Below are positions 1 to 8,375 of a stretch of DNA of 48,553 bases, piece by piece. The notes below the pieces were generated by a model, which made no database searches, had not been told where the DNA came from, and saw only the letters and a list, made by a program, of their open reading frames with translations. The DNA comes from a bacterium. GTDB taxonomy: Bacteria; Bacillota; Clostridia; Lachnospirales; Lachnospiraceae. Both the position numbers and the translations under genes were made by a program. Within the stretch, counting starts at the first letter, position 1, and every line of letters starts with the position of its first letter. The stretch is taken from the NCBI GenBank assembly GCA_023664305.1, contig JAMPFT010000001.1, positions 334,956 through 383,508 of the forward strand, written 5' to 3'.

Positions 1-82
1 TATCACAGATAAGACGCATAATGGCATGACACCTATCCTCTGTTGATTTCCCGATGGCTTTGTATACTTCTTCTGTTGTCAT
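1..82 (-). CDS. 5' end of an unidentified gene (partial)
   Basis: Reading the minus strand from an ATG at 82-80 gives an open frame of 27 codons that begins MTTEEVYKAIGKS and leaves the window. A good ribosome binding site (AAAGGAGA) lies about 10 bases before the ATG, which is why I accept it as a real start. The visible residues are too few to name a family. The stretch from 83 to 281 between this gene and the tRNA terminator holds no other gene that I can see. Confidence 0.5.
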   Translation of the reverse strand, partial: MTTEEVYKAIGKSTEDRCHAIMRLICD

Positions 83-179
83 TTGAATTGATATCTCCTT
101 TGCATTTTGAGTTTTACCATAAAGTAAATTCTACCATTATTCAATGGGGTAATCAAGGGTAAGTTGGCATGTCTGATAA

Positions 180-207
180 AATTTGATGAAAAGCAATTTG
201 ATGAAAA
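180..207. repeat. 13-bp direct repeat, two copies
   Basis: AATTTGATGAAAA occurs at 180-192 and again at 195-207, a 15-base period, inside an AT-rich gene-free stretch. No function is evident. Confidence 0.5.
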
Positions 208-281
208 TGCATTTGTAAAGAACTATACTGATGCCGTCTCCATGTATACAAAAAAGGCCAACGAGGCATTACCCAAAAAAC

Positions 282-326
282 AAAAAGTCCAGAACACCCC
301 ATTTTACAAGGTTTTCTGGACTTTTT
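282..326 (-). terminator. Intrinsic terminator of the tRNA operon
   Basis: A perfect 13-bp inverted repeat (AAAAAGTCCAGAA at 282-294, its complement at 314-326) encloses a 19-base loop. On the minus strand the stem ends in a run of T and lies 4 bases past the end of tRNA-Met. Its symmetry would let it also stop plus-strand transcription, but no plus-strand gene precedes it. Confidence 0.8.
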
Positions 327-329
327 CCG

Positions 330-403
330 TAGCGAGAGGGGGATTTGAACCCTCGACACTGCGGGTATGAACCGCATGCTCTAGCCAACTGAGCTATCTC
401 GCC
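330..403 (-). tRNA. tRNA-Met (CAT anticodon)
   Basis: The reverse complement folds as a cloverleaf. A GGCGAGA/TCTCGCT acceptor stem closes with a G-U pair and has A as discriminator; the D-arm is AGCTCAGTTGGCTAGAGC; the T-arm contains GGTTCAAATCC. The anticodon stem TGCGG/CCGCA holds the loop TTCATAC, so the anticodon is CAT. The acceptor stem pairs fully, which argues for elongator rather than initiator Met-tRNA. A tRNA-Ile with lysidine-modified CAT cannot be fully excluded by eye. No CCA is encoded. It lies downstream of tRNA-Val in the same transcript. Confidence 0.93.
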
Positions 404-428
404 ATCTGATACCGGCCTAATACCGGAA

Positions 429-501
429 TGGAAGTTATAGGGCTCGAACCTATGACCCTCTGCTTGTAAGGCAGATGCTCTCCCAGCTGAGCTAAACTTC
501 C
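429..501 (-). tRNA. tRNA-Val (TAC anticodon)
   Basis: The reverse complement has a GGAAGTT/AACTTCC acceptor stem with discriminator A, a D-arm AGCTCAGCTGGGAGAGC, an anticodon stem TCTGC/GCAGA with loop CTTACAA (anticodon TAC), and a T-arm with GGTTCGAGCCC. It reads GUA and related valine codons. CCA is not encoded. It is the first gene of the two-tRNA operon, just after a strong promoter, with 25 bases before tRNA-Met. Confidence 0.95.
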
Positions 502-536
502 GCACAAAGCCGGCTGCCGCAACAACCGACTTTGTT

Positions 537-565
537 AGTATACAATGCAATGCCTTTTTTGTCAA
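537..565 (-). promoter_or_regulatory. Promoter of the tRNA-Val/tRNA-Met operon
   Basis: On the minus strand a consensus -35 box TTGACA (565-560) is followed after exactly 17 bases by TATACT (542-537), a near-perfect sigma-A promoter. The start point would fall near 530, about 30 bases before tRNA-Val. The gap between argS and the tRNAs is short, so some readthrough from argS is also possible. Confidence 0.85.
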
Positions 566-572
566 CTGTTTT

Positions 573-2339
573 TTACATCTTTTCCGGCGCCGAAAATCCC
601 AGCAGATCAATACAGGTTTCCAGAACATCGCGCGTCAAAAGCAGCAGCGCGACGAGCCCTTCCTTCTTCCGGCGGTTCTCCTCCCCGAGAATTTTTGTCT
701 CATGATAAAAGCGGTTGAACGCGTTTGCCAGATCATAGACAAAGGCGCATACCTTGTGGGGTGCGGTCTCCTCCGCCGCACTCTGCAGCATGGCGTTAAA
801 CTGCACCAGCTGCATCATCAGTTCCTTCTGGGAGTCATTTTCCGCCGCTCTGAGTTTGAGTCCCTCCGGGCTGCCCCCCTGCTCTCTGTACTTTGCAAGA
901 ATGGACTTGATCCGCACGATGGTATAAAGAATATAAGGACCCGTGTCTCCCTCAAAGGAGGTAAACCGATCCATGTCGAAAATATAGTCTTTGGACGCCT
1001 GATTGGAGAGATCGCCGTACAGCAGGGCGGACACCGCCACCGTGTCGGCCACCTGTCTTGCCTCTTCCTCGGTCATCTCCCGGCCTTCCCGAATTTTCCG
1101 GTACATCTCCTCCTTTGTCTCACGGATCAGTACCTCCAGCCGCATCACGCCGCCGTCCCGGGTCTTGAAGGGCTTGCCGTCTTTGCCGTTCACCGTGCCG
1201 AAGCCGATCCATTTCAGCTCCGTTTCCGGCTCCACCAGCCCGGTCTTGCGGGCGCAGCGGAACACCTGGTCAAAATAAAGATCCTGACGCTTGTCCGTCA
1301 GATAGATGATCTGATCCGGATGATAAAGCTGCATCCTTTCCAGAATGGTTGCCAGATCCGTGGTATTATAAAGGGACGCTCCGTCCGATTTCAGAATCAT
1401 ACAGGGCGGCACTTCCTTTGTGTCGGTTTCTTCTTTGACGTCCACCACCAGAGCGCCATCGCTTAAATAGGCGTAGCCGCCGTCCTTCATACGCTGCACC
1501 ATGTCCGGGATCAGCCCCTGCACATCGCTCTCGCCCTTCCAGAGATCGAACTCCACATTCAGGTTCCGGTAATTTTTCTTTAAGTCGGCCACAGACACGT
1601 CCATAATATGTCTCCACAGCGCCCGATAGCCTCTGACGCCGTTTTGCAGCTTAAAGGTAGCCTCCATGGCCTGCGCCTTATAGGCCGGATCCTCCTTGGA
1701 TTTTGCGCTGGAAGCCGGATAAATTTCCTCCAGCTCCGAGATCGTAAAAGGCGCCTCCGCCGGATATTCTCCCTCATATTCCCCGTCAAAATAGACCAAC
1801 TCCGGTTTTCTCTCTTTTAACCCTGTGATAATCAGCCCCATCGGCAGGCCCCAGTCTCCCAGATGCACGTCCCCCAGCACCTCATGCCCGGCATAGCGGC
1901 TGATCCGCTTAATGCTCTCGCCGATCACGGCGGAACGCAGATGCCCCACATGAAGCGGCTTCGCCACGTTGGGCCCGCCGTAGTCCAGGACGATCTTCTT
2001 CCGCTTTTGGGGCGGCTCCAGGCCGAACTTCGGCTCCGAGGCCATTTTTTCCAAAACCTTCAGCAGATACGCCTCGGAAACCTTCAGGTTCAAGAAGCCG
2101 GGAGCCACGGCCTCCGCCTCTTTGAATACTTCGCTGTCCGTCAGCTTTCCCGCCACATCCCCGGCAATCTTTAGGGGCGCTTTATGATAGGTCCTTGCTC
2201 CCGCCATCGCACCGTTGCACTGATATTCACAAAGATCCGGACGATTGGAAACCGTCACCCTGCCCAGCGTACCGTCGTATCCCGCGGCCTCAAAAGCCCT
2301 TCCCATTTCTTCCGATAATAATTCCAAAAATTTTTTCAT
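573..2339 (-). CDS. argS: Arginyl-tRNA synthetase
   Basis: ArgRS is a class I synthetase that charges tRNA-Arg in the cytoplasm. The 588-residue protein has an N-terminal arginyl-tRNA synthetase domain (about 1-100), then the class I signature around residue 121 (GGPNVAKPLHVGH, with HVGH as the HIGH box), and an alpha-helical C-terminal anticodon-binding (DALR) domain ending in APEKM. The length is normal for the family. GTG at 2342 and ATG at 2339 both fit the GGGGAG ribosome site; I prefer the ATG, at 6-base spacing. It lies directly upstream of the two tRNA genes. The leader is only about 90 bases, so there is no room for a T-box; it contains one small hairpin at 2378-2395. Identification is secure. 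Confidence 0.96.
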   Translation of the reverse strand: MKKFLELLSEEMGRAFEAAGYDGTLGRVTVSNRPDLCEYQCNGAMAGARTYHKAPLKIAGDVAGKLTDSEVFKEAEAVAPGFLNLKVSEAYLLKVLEKMASEPKFGLEPPQKRKKIVLDYGGPNVAKPLHVGHLRSAVIGESIKRISRYAGHEVLGDVHLGDWGLPMGLIITGLKERKPELVYFDGEYEGEYPAEAPFTISELEEIYPASSAKSKEDPAYKAQAMEATFKLQNGVRGYRALWRHIMDVSVADLKKNYRNLNVEFDLWKGESDVQGLIPDMVQRMKDGGYAYLSDGALVVDVKEETDTKEVPPCMILKSDGASLYNTTDLATILERMQLYHPDQIIYLTDKRQDLYFDQVFRCARKTGLVEPETELKWIGFGTVNGKDGKPFKTRDGGVMRLEVLIRETKEEMYRKIREGREMTEEEARQVADTVAVSALLYGDLSNQASKDYIFDMDRFTSFEGDTGPYILYTIVRIKSILAKYREQGGSPEGLKLRAAENDSQKELMMQLVQFNAMLQSAAEETAPHKVCAFVYDLANAFNRFYHETKILGEENRRKKEGLVALLLLTRDVLETCIDLLGFSAPEKM

Positions 2340-2439
2340 CACACTCTCCCCGCCGCTTGCAGCTCAAACCGATTCCACGGAGTCCGGTGACTCCGGGAAA
2401 ATCGCCAAGCCATAAATATACTTCACTTTTCTCATACCT

Positions 2440-2468
2440 ACTATACCTCAATTTTCCCTGTCCCGCAA
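2440..2468 (-). promoter_or_regulatory. Candidate promoter of argS
   Basis: TTGCGG (2468-2463), a 17-base spacer and TATAGT (2445-2440) on the minus strand form a moderate sigma-A match. The -35 half lies inside the 3' end of queH. The leader to argS would be about 95 bases. Confidence 0.45.
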
Positions 2469-3113
2469 GCTATAGTTACCTCTTTGGCTGAAAACGCAGC
2501 CGCAGTAATTCTGCCGATACAGTCCGTACTCCGCGGAAAGCTCCACGGAACGCTTATACCCGTCTCTTTTCTTGAAATCCGACGGCAGCCAGGATATGCC
2601 GTATTCCTGCGCAAGCCTGAAACCTATCTCGTTGATTTTCTGCGCGTTTTTCAACGGGCTGACGGATAGCGTGGTGCAAAACCGGGAAAAGCTGCCCTTT
2701 ACCGCCTGTGCCGCAGTCTCGGAAAGCCGCAGCTCATAACACCGAAAGCATCTCTCCCCGCCCTCCGGACAGTCCTCCAGACCTTTTGCCGTCTCAAAAA
2801 AGAGCTGCGGATCGTACTCTCCCTCCAGTATCCGGATCTCGTATCCCAGCTTCCGCTCGTTATACGCCCGGATCAGCCTTTTCTGCTCTTCTGCTCTCTT
2901 TCGGTATTCTTCCTGAAAAGAAATATTGGGATTGTAGTAAAAAACCGTTATTCGGAAATATTTGCAAAGATACTCCAGAACATAACTGCTGCAGGGCGCG
3001 CAGCAGCTGTGCAGCAGCAGCGTGGGAGCATCCTGTTCTTCCCCGCGCTGTTCCAGCCCCTGCAATATCTTATCCAGTTCCTTCTGATAATTCACCTGAT
3101 TCAAACCTGTCAT
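2448..3113 (-). CDS. queH: Epoxyqueuosine reductase QueH (DUF208 family)
   Basis: QueH reduces epoxyqueuosine to queuosine at the wobble position of tRNAs with GUN anticodons. It is the iron-sulfur, cobalamin-independent alternative to QueG. The sequence shows the family's N-terminal LLHSCCAPCSS motif at about residues 32-42, a central pair of cysteines in RCFRCYELR, and a late YCGC, together the expected metal and redox ligands. An ATG at 3113 has GAGGAAAGG just upstream. An in-frame ATG at 3194 has no ribosome site and would add 27 unusual residues, so I take the shorter form (221 residues, typical length). It is divergent from typA and ends just before argS. Its product acts on tRNA, in keeping with the translation genes around it. 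Confidence 0.9.
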   Translation of the reverse strand: MTGLNQVNYQKELDKILQGLEQRGEEQDAPTLLLHSCCAPCSSYVLEYLCKYFRITVFYYNPNISFQEEYRKRAEEQKRLIRAYNERKLGYEIRILEGEYDPQLFFETAKGLEDCPEGGERCFRCYELRLSETAAQAVKGSFSRFCTTLSVSPLKNAQKINEIGFRLAQEYGISWLPSDFKKRDGYKRSVELSAEYGLYRQNYCGCVFSQRGNYSLRDREN

Positions 3114-3235
3114 CCGCCTTTCCTCATTCCCGATACAGACGGCGCGCTCTCCGCTTCGCAGTCGGATAACGCCGCCTGTCGGTCTATTAACCATTGTACT
3201 ACCGATACCGATATTTTGAAATAGGAAAACAATAC

Positions 3236-3264
3236 TTGCACCCGTAAAAAAAAGGTGCTATAAT
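3236..3264 (+). promoter_or_regulatory. Promoter of typA
   Basis: TTGCAC (3236-3241), a 17-base spacer and a perfect TATAAT (3259-3264) precede typA. The predicted start is near 3271, giving a leader of about 30 bases. Confidence 0.8.
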
Positions 3265-3300
3265 ATCACAGTTTTGATGTAGAAAGGCACGGTTACCCAT

Positions 3301-5136
3301 ATGAAACAGAAAAGAGAAGATATCAGAAATGTTGCCATCATCGCTCATGTCGATCACGGAAAAACAACCCTGGTCGATGAGCTTTTAAAACAAAGCGGCG
3401 TATTCCGCGAAGGCCAGGAAGTGGCGGAGCGCGTCATGGACTCCAGCGATATCGAGCGCGAGCGCGGTATCACAATTCTTTCCAAAAATACCGCCGTCAC
3501 CTACAAAAACACAAAAATCAACATCATCGACACCCCCGGACATGCCGACTTCGGCGGCGAGGTCGAGCGTGTGCTCAAGATGGTAAACGGCGTGATTCTC
3601 GTCGTGGATGCCTTTGAGGGAGCTATGCCCCAGACAAAATTTGTTCTGCGCAAGGCTCTGGAGCTGCGTCTCCCCGTCATCGTATGTATCAACAAGATCG
3701 ACCGTCCCGAGGCACGGCCGGACGAAGTGGTGGACGAAGTGCTTGAACTGTTTCTGGAGCTGGATGCCGACGACGCCCAGTTGGACTGTCCTTTTGTCTA
3801 CGCATCCGCAAAGACCGGAATTGCCACTCTGGACCTTTCTGTTCCCGGCGCCAGTATGGAGCCCCTCTTCGAGACCATTTTGAACTATATCCCCGCGCCG
3901 GAAGGGGACCCGGAGGCAGGCACTCAGGTACTGATCAGCACTATCGATTACAACGAATATGTCGGCCGTATCGGCGTAGGCAAGGTTGACAACGGCGTTA
4001 TCCGGGTCAATCAGGAGGTTGTCATCTGCAACCACCACGAGCCGGACAAGCAGACCCGGGTAAAGGTCAGCAAGCTCTACGAGTTCGACGGCCTGAATAA
4101 AGTTGACGTAAAAGAGGCCGGGATAGGCTCCATCGTAGCGATTTCCGGTATCACCGATATTCACATCGGCGATACCCTCTGTTCCCCCGAAGACGTCTTT
4201 CCGATCCCTTTTCAAAAGATCAGCGAGCCTACCATCGCCATGCAGTTCATGGTAAACGACTCTCCTCTGGCCGGACTGGAAGGAAAATATGTCACCAGCC
4301 GCCACATCCGCGACAGACTCTTCCGGGAGCTGAACACCGACGTCTCTCTGCGGGTAGAGGAGACAGACACCACAGAATGCTTCAAAGTATCCGGCAGAGG
4401 AGAGCTTCACCTGTCGGTTCTGATTGAAACCATGCGCCGTGAAGGATACGAGTTCGCCGTCAGCAAGGCGGAGGTCCTCTATCGCACGGATGAAAACGGA
4501 AAACGCACCGAACCCATGGAGCTTGCCTATATCGACGTTCCCAACGAGTTTGCGGGAGCCGTCATCGAGAAGCTGGGCCAGCGAAAGGGAGAACTGCGCA
4601 ACATGGGATCTATTTCCGGCGGAACCTACACCCGCCTAGAGTTTTCTATCCCCGCCAGAGGACTCATCGGCTACCGGGGAGAATTTCTCACCGATACCAA
4701 GGGAAACGGTATCATGAACACAGTCTTTGACGGCTACGCGCCTTACAGGGGCGATATCCAATACAGGAAGCAGGGTTCCCTGATCGCCTTTGAGGCGGGA
4801 GAAGCCGTTACCTACGGCCTGTTCAACGCCCAGGAGCGCGGCGCTCTCTTTATCAGCCCCGGCGAAAAGGTTTACGCCGGCATGGTAATCGGCCAGACCG
4901 GGAAGAGCGAGGATATCGAGGTCAATGTCTGCAAAAAGAAGCAGCTCACCAATACCCGTTCCTCCAGCGCGGACGAGGCCCTTCGCCTGACGCCGCCCAG
5001 GATTCTTTCCCTGGAGCAGGCCCTGGACTTCATCGATACGGACGAGCTGCTGGAGGTGACGCCCTCCCATCTTCGGATTCGCAAAAAGATCCTGGATCCC
5101 CTTCTGCGGAAACGGGCGGCCCAGAAGAAACAATAG
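3301..5136 (+). CDS. typA: Ribosome-associated GTPase TypA/BipA
   Basis: TypA/BipA is a translational GTPase of the EF-G class that binds the 70S ribosome and helps ribosome assembly and growth under stress, including cold. The 611-residue protein shows G1 AHVDHGKTT (about 15-23), the switch I motif RERGITI, G3 DTPGHADF and G4 NKID, then domain II and the BipA-specific C-terminal half ([20 protein letters not shown], then the [11 protein letters not shown] region). The length is normal. The best ribosome site, AGAAAGG, is about 13 bases from the ATG, longer than usual. It is a single-gene unit with its own promoter and terminator. Confidence 0.97.
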   Translation: MKQKREDIRNVAIIAHVDHGKTTLVDELLKQSGVFREGQEVAERVMDSSDIERERGITILSKNTAVTYKNTKINIIDTPGHADFGGEVERVLKMVNGVILVVDAFEGAMPQTKFVLRKALELRLPVIVCINKIDRPEARPDEVVDEVLELFLELDADDAQLDCPFVYASAKTGIATLDLSVPGASMEPLFETILNYIPAPEGDPEAGTQVLISTIDYNEYVGRIGVGKVDNGVIRVNQEVVICNHHEPDKQTRVKVSKLYEFDGLNKVDVKEAGIGSIVAISGITDIHIGDTLCSPEDVFPIPFQKISEPTIAMQFMVNDSPLAGLEGKYVTSRHIRDRLFRELNTDVSLRVEETDTTECFKVSGRGELHLSVLIETMRREGYEFAVSKAEVLYRTDENGKRTEPMELAYIDVPNEFAGAVIEKLGQRKGELRNMGSISGGTYTRLEFSIPARGLIGYRGEFLTDTKGNGIMNTVFDGYAPYRGDIQYRKQGSLIAFEAGEAVTYGLFNAQERGALFISPGEKVYAGMVIGQTGKSEDIEVNVCKKKQLTNTRSSSADEALRLTPPRILSLEQALDFIDTDELLEVTPSHLRIRKKILDPLLRKRAAQKKQ

Positions 5137-5154
5137 AATTTACGTTAATCAACG

Positions 5155-5210
5155 CTCTCCTCTTAAGCCCGGCGGCTATCCCGTTTCGGGCGGTGAGGAG
5201 GGTGTTTTCT
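5155..5210 (+). terminator. Terminator of typA
   Basis: CTCTCCTC (5155-5162) pairs with GAGGAGGG (5195-5202) with one G-U pair, and GCCCG (5167-5171) pairs with CGGGC (5187-5191) inside it. The stem is followed by TGTTTTCTT. It lies 19 bases past the typA stop, between convergent transcription units. Confidence 0.7.
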
Positions 5211-5260
5211 TCCCCGGTTTCTCATCCGCGAAAACAGTCTGCTTCCGGATTCCCTCCGGT

Positions 5261-8200
5261 TCATTTCCCTTCCGGGACGCGGCACTTTAACCGCAAAACC
5301 CCGGTCTCTTCATCGTAATCCGTAAAAAAGGCCCCGTATTCCCCGCTTTCCGACACCTGTTCTTCCGTCTCCGCTTCCTCAAGGCTTATCTCCCCGTCCG
5401 TCAGGAAATTGACGCCCGTCAATCTGTCTTCCGACTTTTTTACCGTCAAAGGATATTCCCGCATCCAGATGGCAAGCGATGCAAATTCTCTTCCCGCCGT
5501 TTTACAGAGTGTGATTACCGTGTCAAACCCCAGGTACGATTTCAGCGCCGAGTTAAAATAGATTCTCAATATGCTTCTGACATCGTACTGCTCAATGAAT
5601 TGCAGCAGCAGACTCCTGCAGGCCGCCTGTACGCTCTCGCCCTGTATAGCTGCAGGCCAGGACCGACGGGACGGCACCGGCTTTGAGCTGAATCTCCACG
5701 GGTTGCTCTTCTCGATCATGCTCAGATACCAATGAACCTCCGTAACGTTGTCCGCCCTCAGCTTCAGACCGTTTATCATCGGCAGCGCCAGCTTTCCCTC
5801 ATTCTGACTGCTCCATCCTGTCACCTCGACCTGTAAATCCCCCTGATCCCGCATGCTTAAACGCTTCCTGTACGCCGCCCGGTTCATGGCCGCCAAAAAC
5901 ACCTGCCTTGCAGCCGTACTGCGCACATCCTGCCCGCAAATAACCTCCTTCACGATAAATACTCTTTCGGCCATTCGATAGGATCCGATTTCAAACTGAC
6001 ATAACATTCCCGTCCTGTATCCCTGGATATTTTCCGTTCTCCAATAAAACAGATCGCCCCACACCCCGCTCCCCCGGTAAAATTCAGTCGGCAGAAGAGA
6101 CACCAGCCAGACTGCTTTCCCCTGACGGTTATCCGGCGTAATCGAACCGATTCTTCCCGAAAAGAAGTACCTTGTATGCCCACCCAACATCTTTTGAATG
6201 TCCAAAACATCCGTTTCTTCCCCGCAGCGGCTTTCCGCCATCTCCGAGAGCGTAACGCAATACTTGAAGGGAGTATTGATATAGACGAAAAACAATTCTT
6301 CCGCGGAGAGCGCAAAGTCCGTCAGCTTTTTCCAACAGTCTCTCACCTGTTCGGCAATCCCGTCCGGGAAACGATACCATCCCCCTTGCTTTCGAAAAGC
6401 CTGATGCCGCCAGGGATTCAGCTGCCCGCTGCTCATACGGTTTATCATATTGATGAAATAACGAAGCTCCGCAGGCTTTTTCCCCAGGGCACAGCAGCAA
6501 TCCACCGTCAACAGCCCCAGACGCTGCAGCTGCTCTTTTGTCAGGGGCCGGGGAAAGCTCAGGCTGCTGATCCGCTTATTCTGTGCCGTTGTAAGCGTTT
6601 CCGCCCTCACAATCTCCTCCAGCTCTTCACAGAGCTTCTCAAAAGCCGCCGTCCCGTCATCTGCCGCCGGAGCCTCATCCGGAATCCCGCGCAGCGAAAA
6701 ATGATTCAGATTCATCCTTGTTATGTGAAAATACTGTGGTCTGCCTTCTTCCAGCAGCTTTTTGCAAAACGCTTCGTTTTCCCGCTGCCACGCCTTCGGA
6801 AAAAGAACCGCTTTTGTCCCCATGCATATATTCTGCGTACAGAATCCAAAACTGTCGTTCCATTTCACCACACGGCCCAGGAGATGATATTTTGCAAAAT
6901 ACCGCTCTACGTCCGCTTCGGATCCCCGCAGTACCTCTATCTCTTCTCCCCCGGCAAACACCAGACGTAAGAAGGTGTTGATCGAATAAGTGCTGCGCAG
7001 ATGAGTATTCATATAGATCCGCAGCATTTCCTCTCCGGTACATCCCTGCCGGATCAGATTGCAGATGGCTCCGGTCAGATCATAAGAAGGATTCCGCTCA
7101 TAATGAGGATAATATTCTTCTTCCGGCTGAAACCCAAACGCGTTATTTTCGCCCAGAACATCCAGCCATTTCAGGATACATTTGTTCTCCTGCCAAAATA
7201 AAGCCTCAAAAGAATCCTGCTGTGCCATGTTCGTCTTTCGAACCTTCATCTTACAGGGCGGTAAGACATCCCGGTCTTTCAACAGGGCCTGCGCCTGCTC
7301 CGGCGCCGCCGTAACCTGCCGGGTCAGATAATACATCTCAAACCAGTCCCGCAGCTCCGGCCAGTTTTCATTCTCTTCCTTTTTCGCCGAGCCCAGAACA
7401 GACCACCACCGATTTACCCCTTCCAGGAAACAGGGCGCGTCCTGCAGTATCATCTTTTCCGCAAACAGAACGCCGCGGAACAGCTCCTTACTCCCCGCCC
7501 GGAAAACCATTTCCATAAGCTCCTCTTCCGTCATATCCAGCTGACTGAGCCTGACCGGAAGAAACAGCTTCAGAAGCTGATCCGCATATCGCATATGGCC
7601 GTTCTCCAAAGCCGTCAAAAGCAACGTCTTCAGCTTTGCCGGAATTACCTCCGGCACCAGGATTTCTACTCCCTGCCTGTAAGCTACCGTCGTATTCCAT
7701 TCCACATCGAACGTGTCATAAAACACCTGATATAACCGAATCTGACAATCCAGTTCATCCGGCGCATATCGGAACAAGGCAAATATCCGGCGTGAAAAAG
7801 CGGCAGCCTGCTCCCCGTCCGCAATCTTTTCCGCAAAAAGCGACGCGGACAGCCGGGCCGACGCGTCTTCTCCCAAAAAGACAGCCGCCGCACACAGCAG
7901 AGCCATCTCCTCCTGCCACCATAAAAAGGAGGGCGGAACCGTCGCTTCCCGGCTGCAGCTTCCCGTTCCCGAACCGCTTTCCTCCTCTGCTGCTTCCGCA
8001 CTGACTGAGATGCCGGCCTCCTTCAGACGCGCATACTCTTCCCTACAGGCTTCCGCCGCCCTTTTGCGCTCTGCGGCGGCGGTTTCCTCCGACATCTGCC
8101 CGCTCCTCGCAAGTCTGGCTGCCAGAATCACCGCCGCATAAAGATTTTCCCTTCTCCCCAGTTTAAAAAAGTCTTCCGTCGGCAGTTTTCTACGCCACAG

Positions 8201-8296
8201 CACCTGCACCGCCTGCTCCGCTCCAATCAAAACCGTATTGAAATCCCGGTCTTTCCACCGGACCGCAGCTGCCATTTTCTTCACAAGTTCATTCAT
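5261..8296 (-). CDS. Large three-repeat protein of the MoxR-VWA-NACHT operon, unknown function
   Basis: I do not recognise this 1011-residue protein as a named family. No signal peptide or membrane segment is visible. Residues 1-370 are mostly helical, with a charged low-complexity linker near 98-118. The rest consists of three degenerate repeats. A helix of the pattern (L/F)xxxYxN(T/S)xxK/R recurs at about 424-436, 668-678 and 909-921, spaced 243 and 241 residues. Each is preceded by a (W/Y)(L/F)xMI...NPWR-like element near 376, 613 and 856. After the first helix, GRVVKWNDSFGFC (474-486) resembles the RNA-binding strand of a cold-shock/OB fold; after the second, YFFSGRIGSI starts a similar segment. 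It is the last gene of the operon, 79 bases after the NACHT gene, so it is probably an effector, sensor or scaffold of that system (inference). GGAAGAG lies 10 bases before the ATG. Confidence 0.8.
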   Translation of the reverse strand: MNELVKKMAAAVRWKDRDFNTVLIGAEQAVQVLWRRKLPTEDFFKLGRRENLYAAVILAARLARSGQMSEETAAAERKRAAEACREEYARLKEAGISVSAEAAEEESGSGTGSCSREATVPPSFLWWQEEMALLCAAAVFLGEDASARLSASLFAEKIADGEQAAAFSRRIFALFRYAPDELDCQIRLYQVFYDTFDVEWNTTVAYRQGVEILVPEVIPAKLKTLLLTALENGHMRYADQLLKLFLPVRLSQLDMTEEELMEMVFRAGSKELFRGVLFAEKMILQDAPCFLEGVNRWWSVLGSAKKEENENWPELRDWFEMYYLTRQVTAAPEQAQALLKDRDVLPPCKMKVRKTNMAQQDSFEALFWQENKCILKWLDVLGENNAFGFQPEEEYYPHYERNPSYDLTGAICNLIRQGCTGEEMLRIYMNTHLRSTYSINTFLRLVFAGGEEIEVLRGSEADVERYFAKYHLLGRVVKWNDSFGFCTQNICMGTKAVLFPKAWQRENEAFCKKLLEEGRPQYFHITRMNLNHFSLRGIPDEAPAADDGTAAFEKLCEELEEIVRAETLTTAQNKRISSLSFPRPLTKEQLQRLGLLTVDCCCALGKKPAELRYFINMINRMSSGQLNPWRHQAFRKQGGWYRFPDGIAEQVRDCWKKLTDFALSAEELFFVYINTPFKYCVTLSEMAESRCGEETDVLDIQKMLGGHTRYFFSGRIGSITPDNRQGKAVWLVSLLPTEFYRGSGVWGDLFYWRTENIQGYRTGMLCQFEIGSYRMAERVFIVKEVICGQDVRSTAARQVFLAAMNRAAYRKRLSMRDQGDLQVEVTGWSSQNEGKLALPMINGLKLRADNVTEVHWYLSMIEKSNPWRFSSKPVPSRRSWPAAIQGESVQAACRSLLLQFIEQYDVRSILRIYFNSALKSYLGFDTVITLCKTAGREFASLAIWMREYPLTVKKSEDRLTGVNFLTDGEISLEEAETEEQVSESGEYGAFFTDYDEETGVLRLKCRVPEGK

Positions 8297-8375
8297 TTTC
8301 CGTTTTCTCTTCCGTCTTTCTGTTTCCGGTTATACCGTTTACGGCTGCAAAACAGCCGCCTGCAGCCTGTGAAAC

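Noticed and set aside
702-1466. A 254-codon plus-strand frame opposite argS
   Set aside because: No domain or ribosome site; argS explains the stretch fully.
2378-2395. Hairpin CGGAGTC/GACTCCG as a T-box or terminator for argS
   Set aside because: It lacks a T run, and the leader is too short for a T-box with its specifier and antiterminator.
8342-8358. Hairpin CGGCTG/CAGCCG after the NACHT gene as a terminator
   Set aside because: There is no T run, so the last operon gene is probably co-transcribed.
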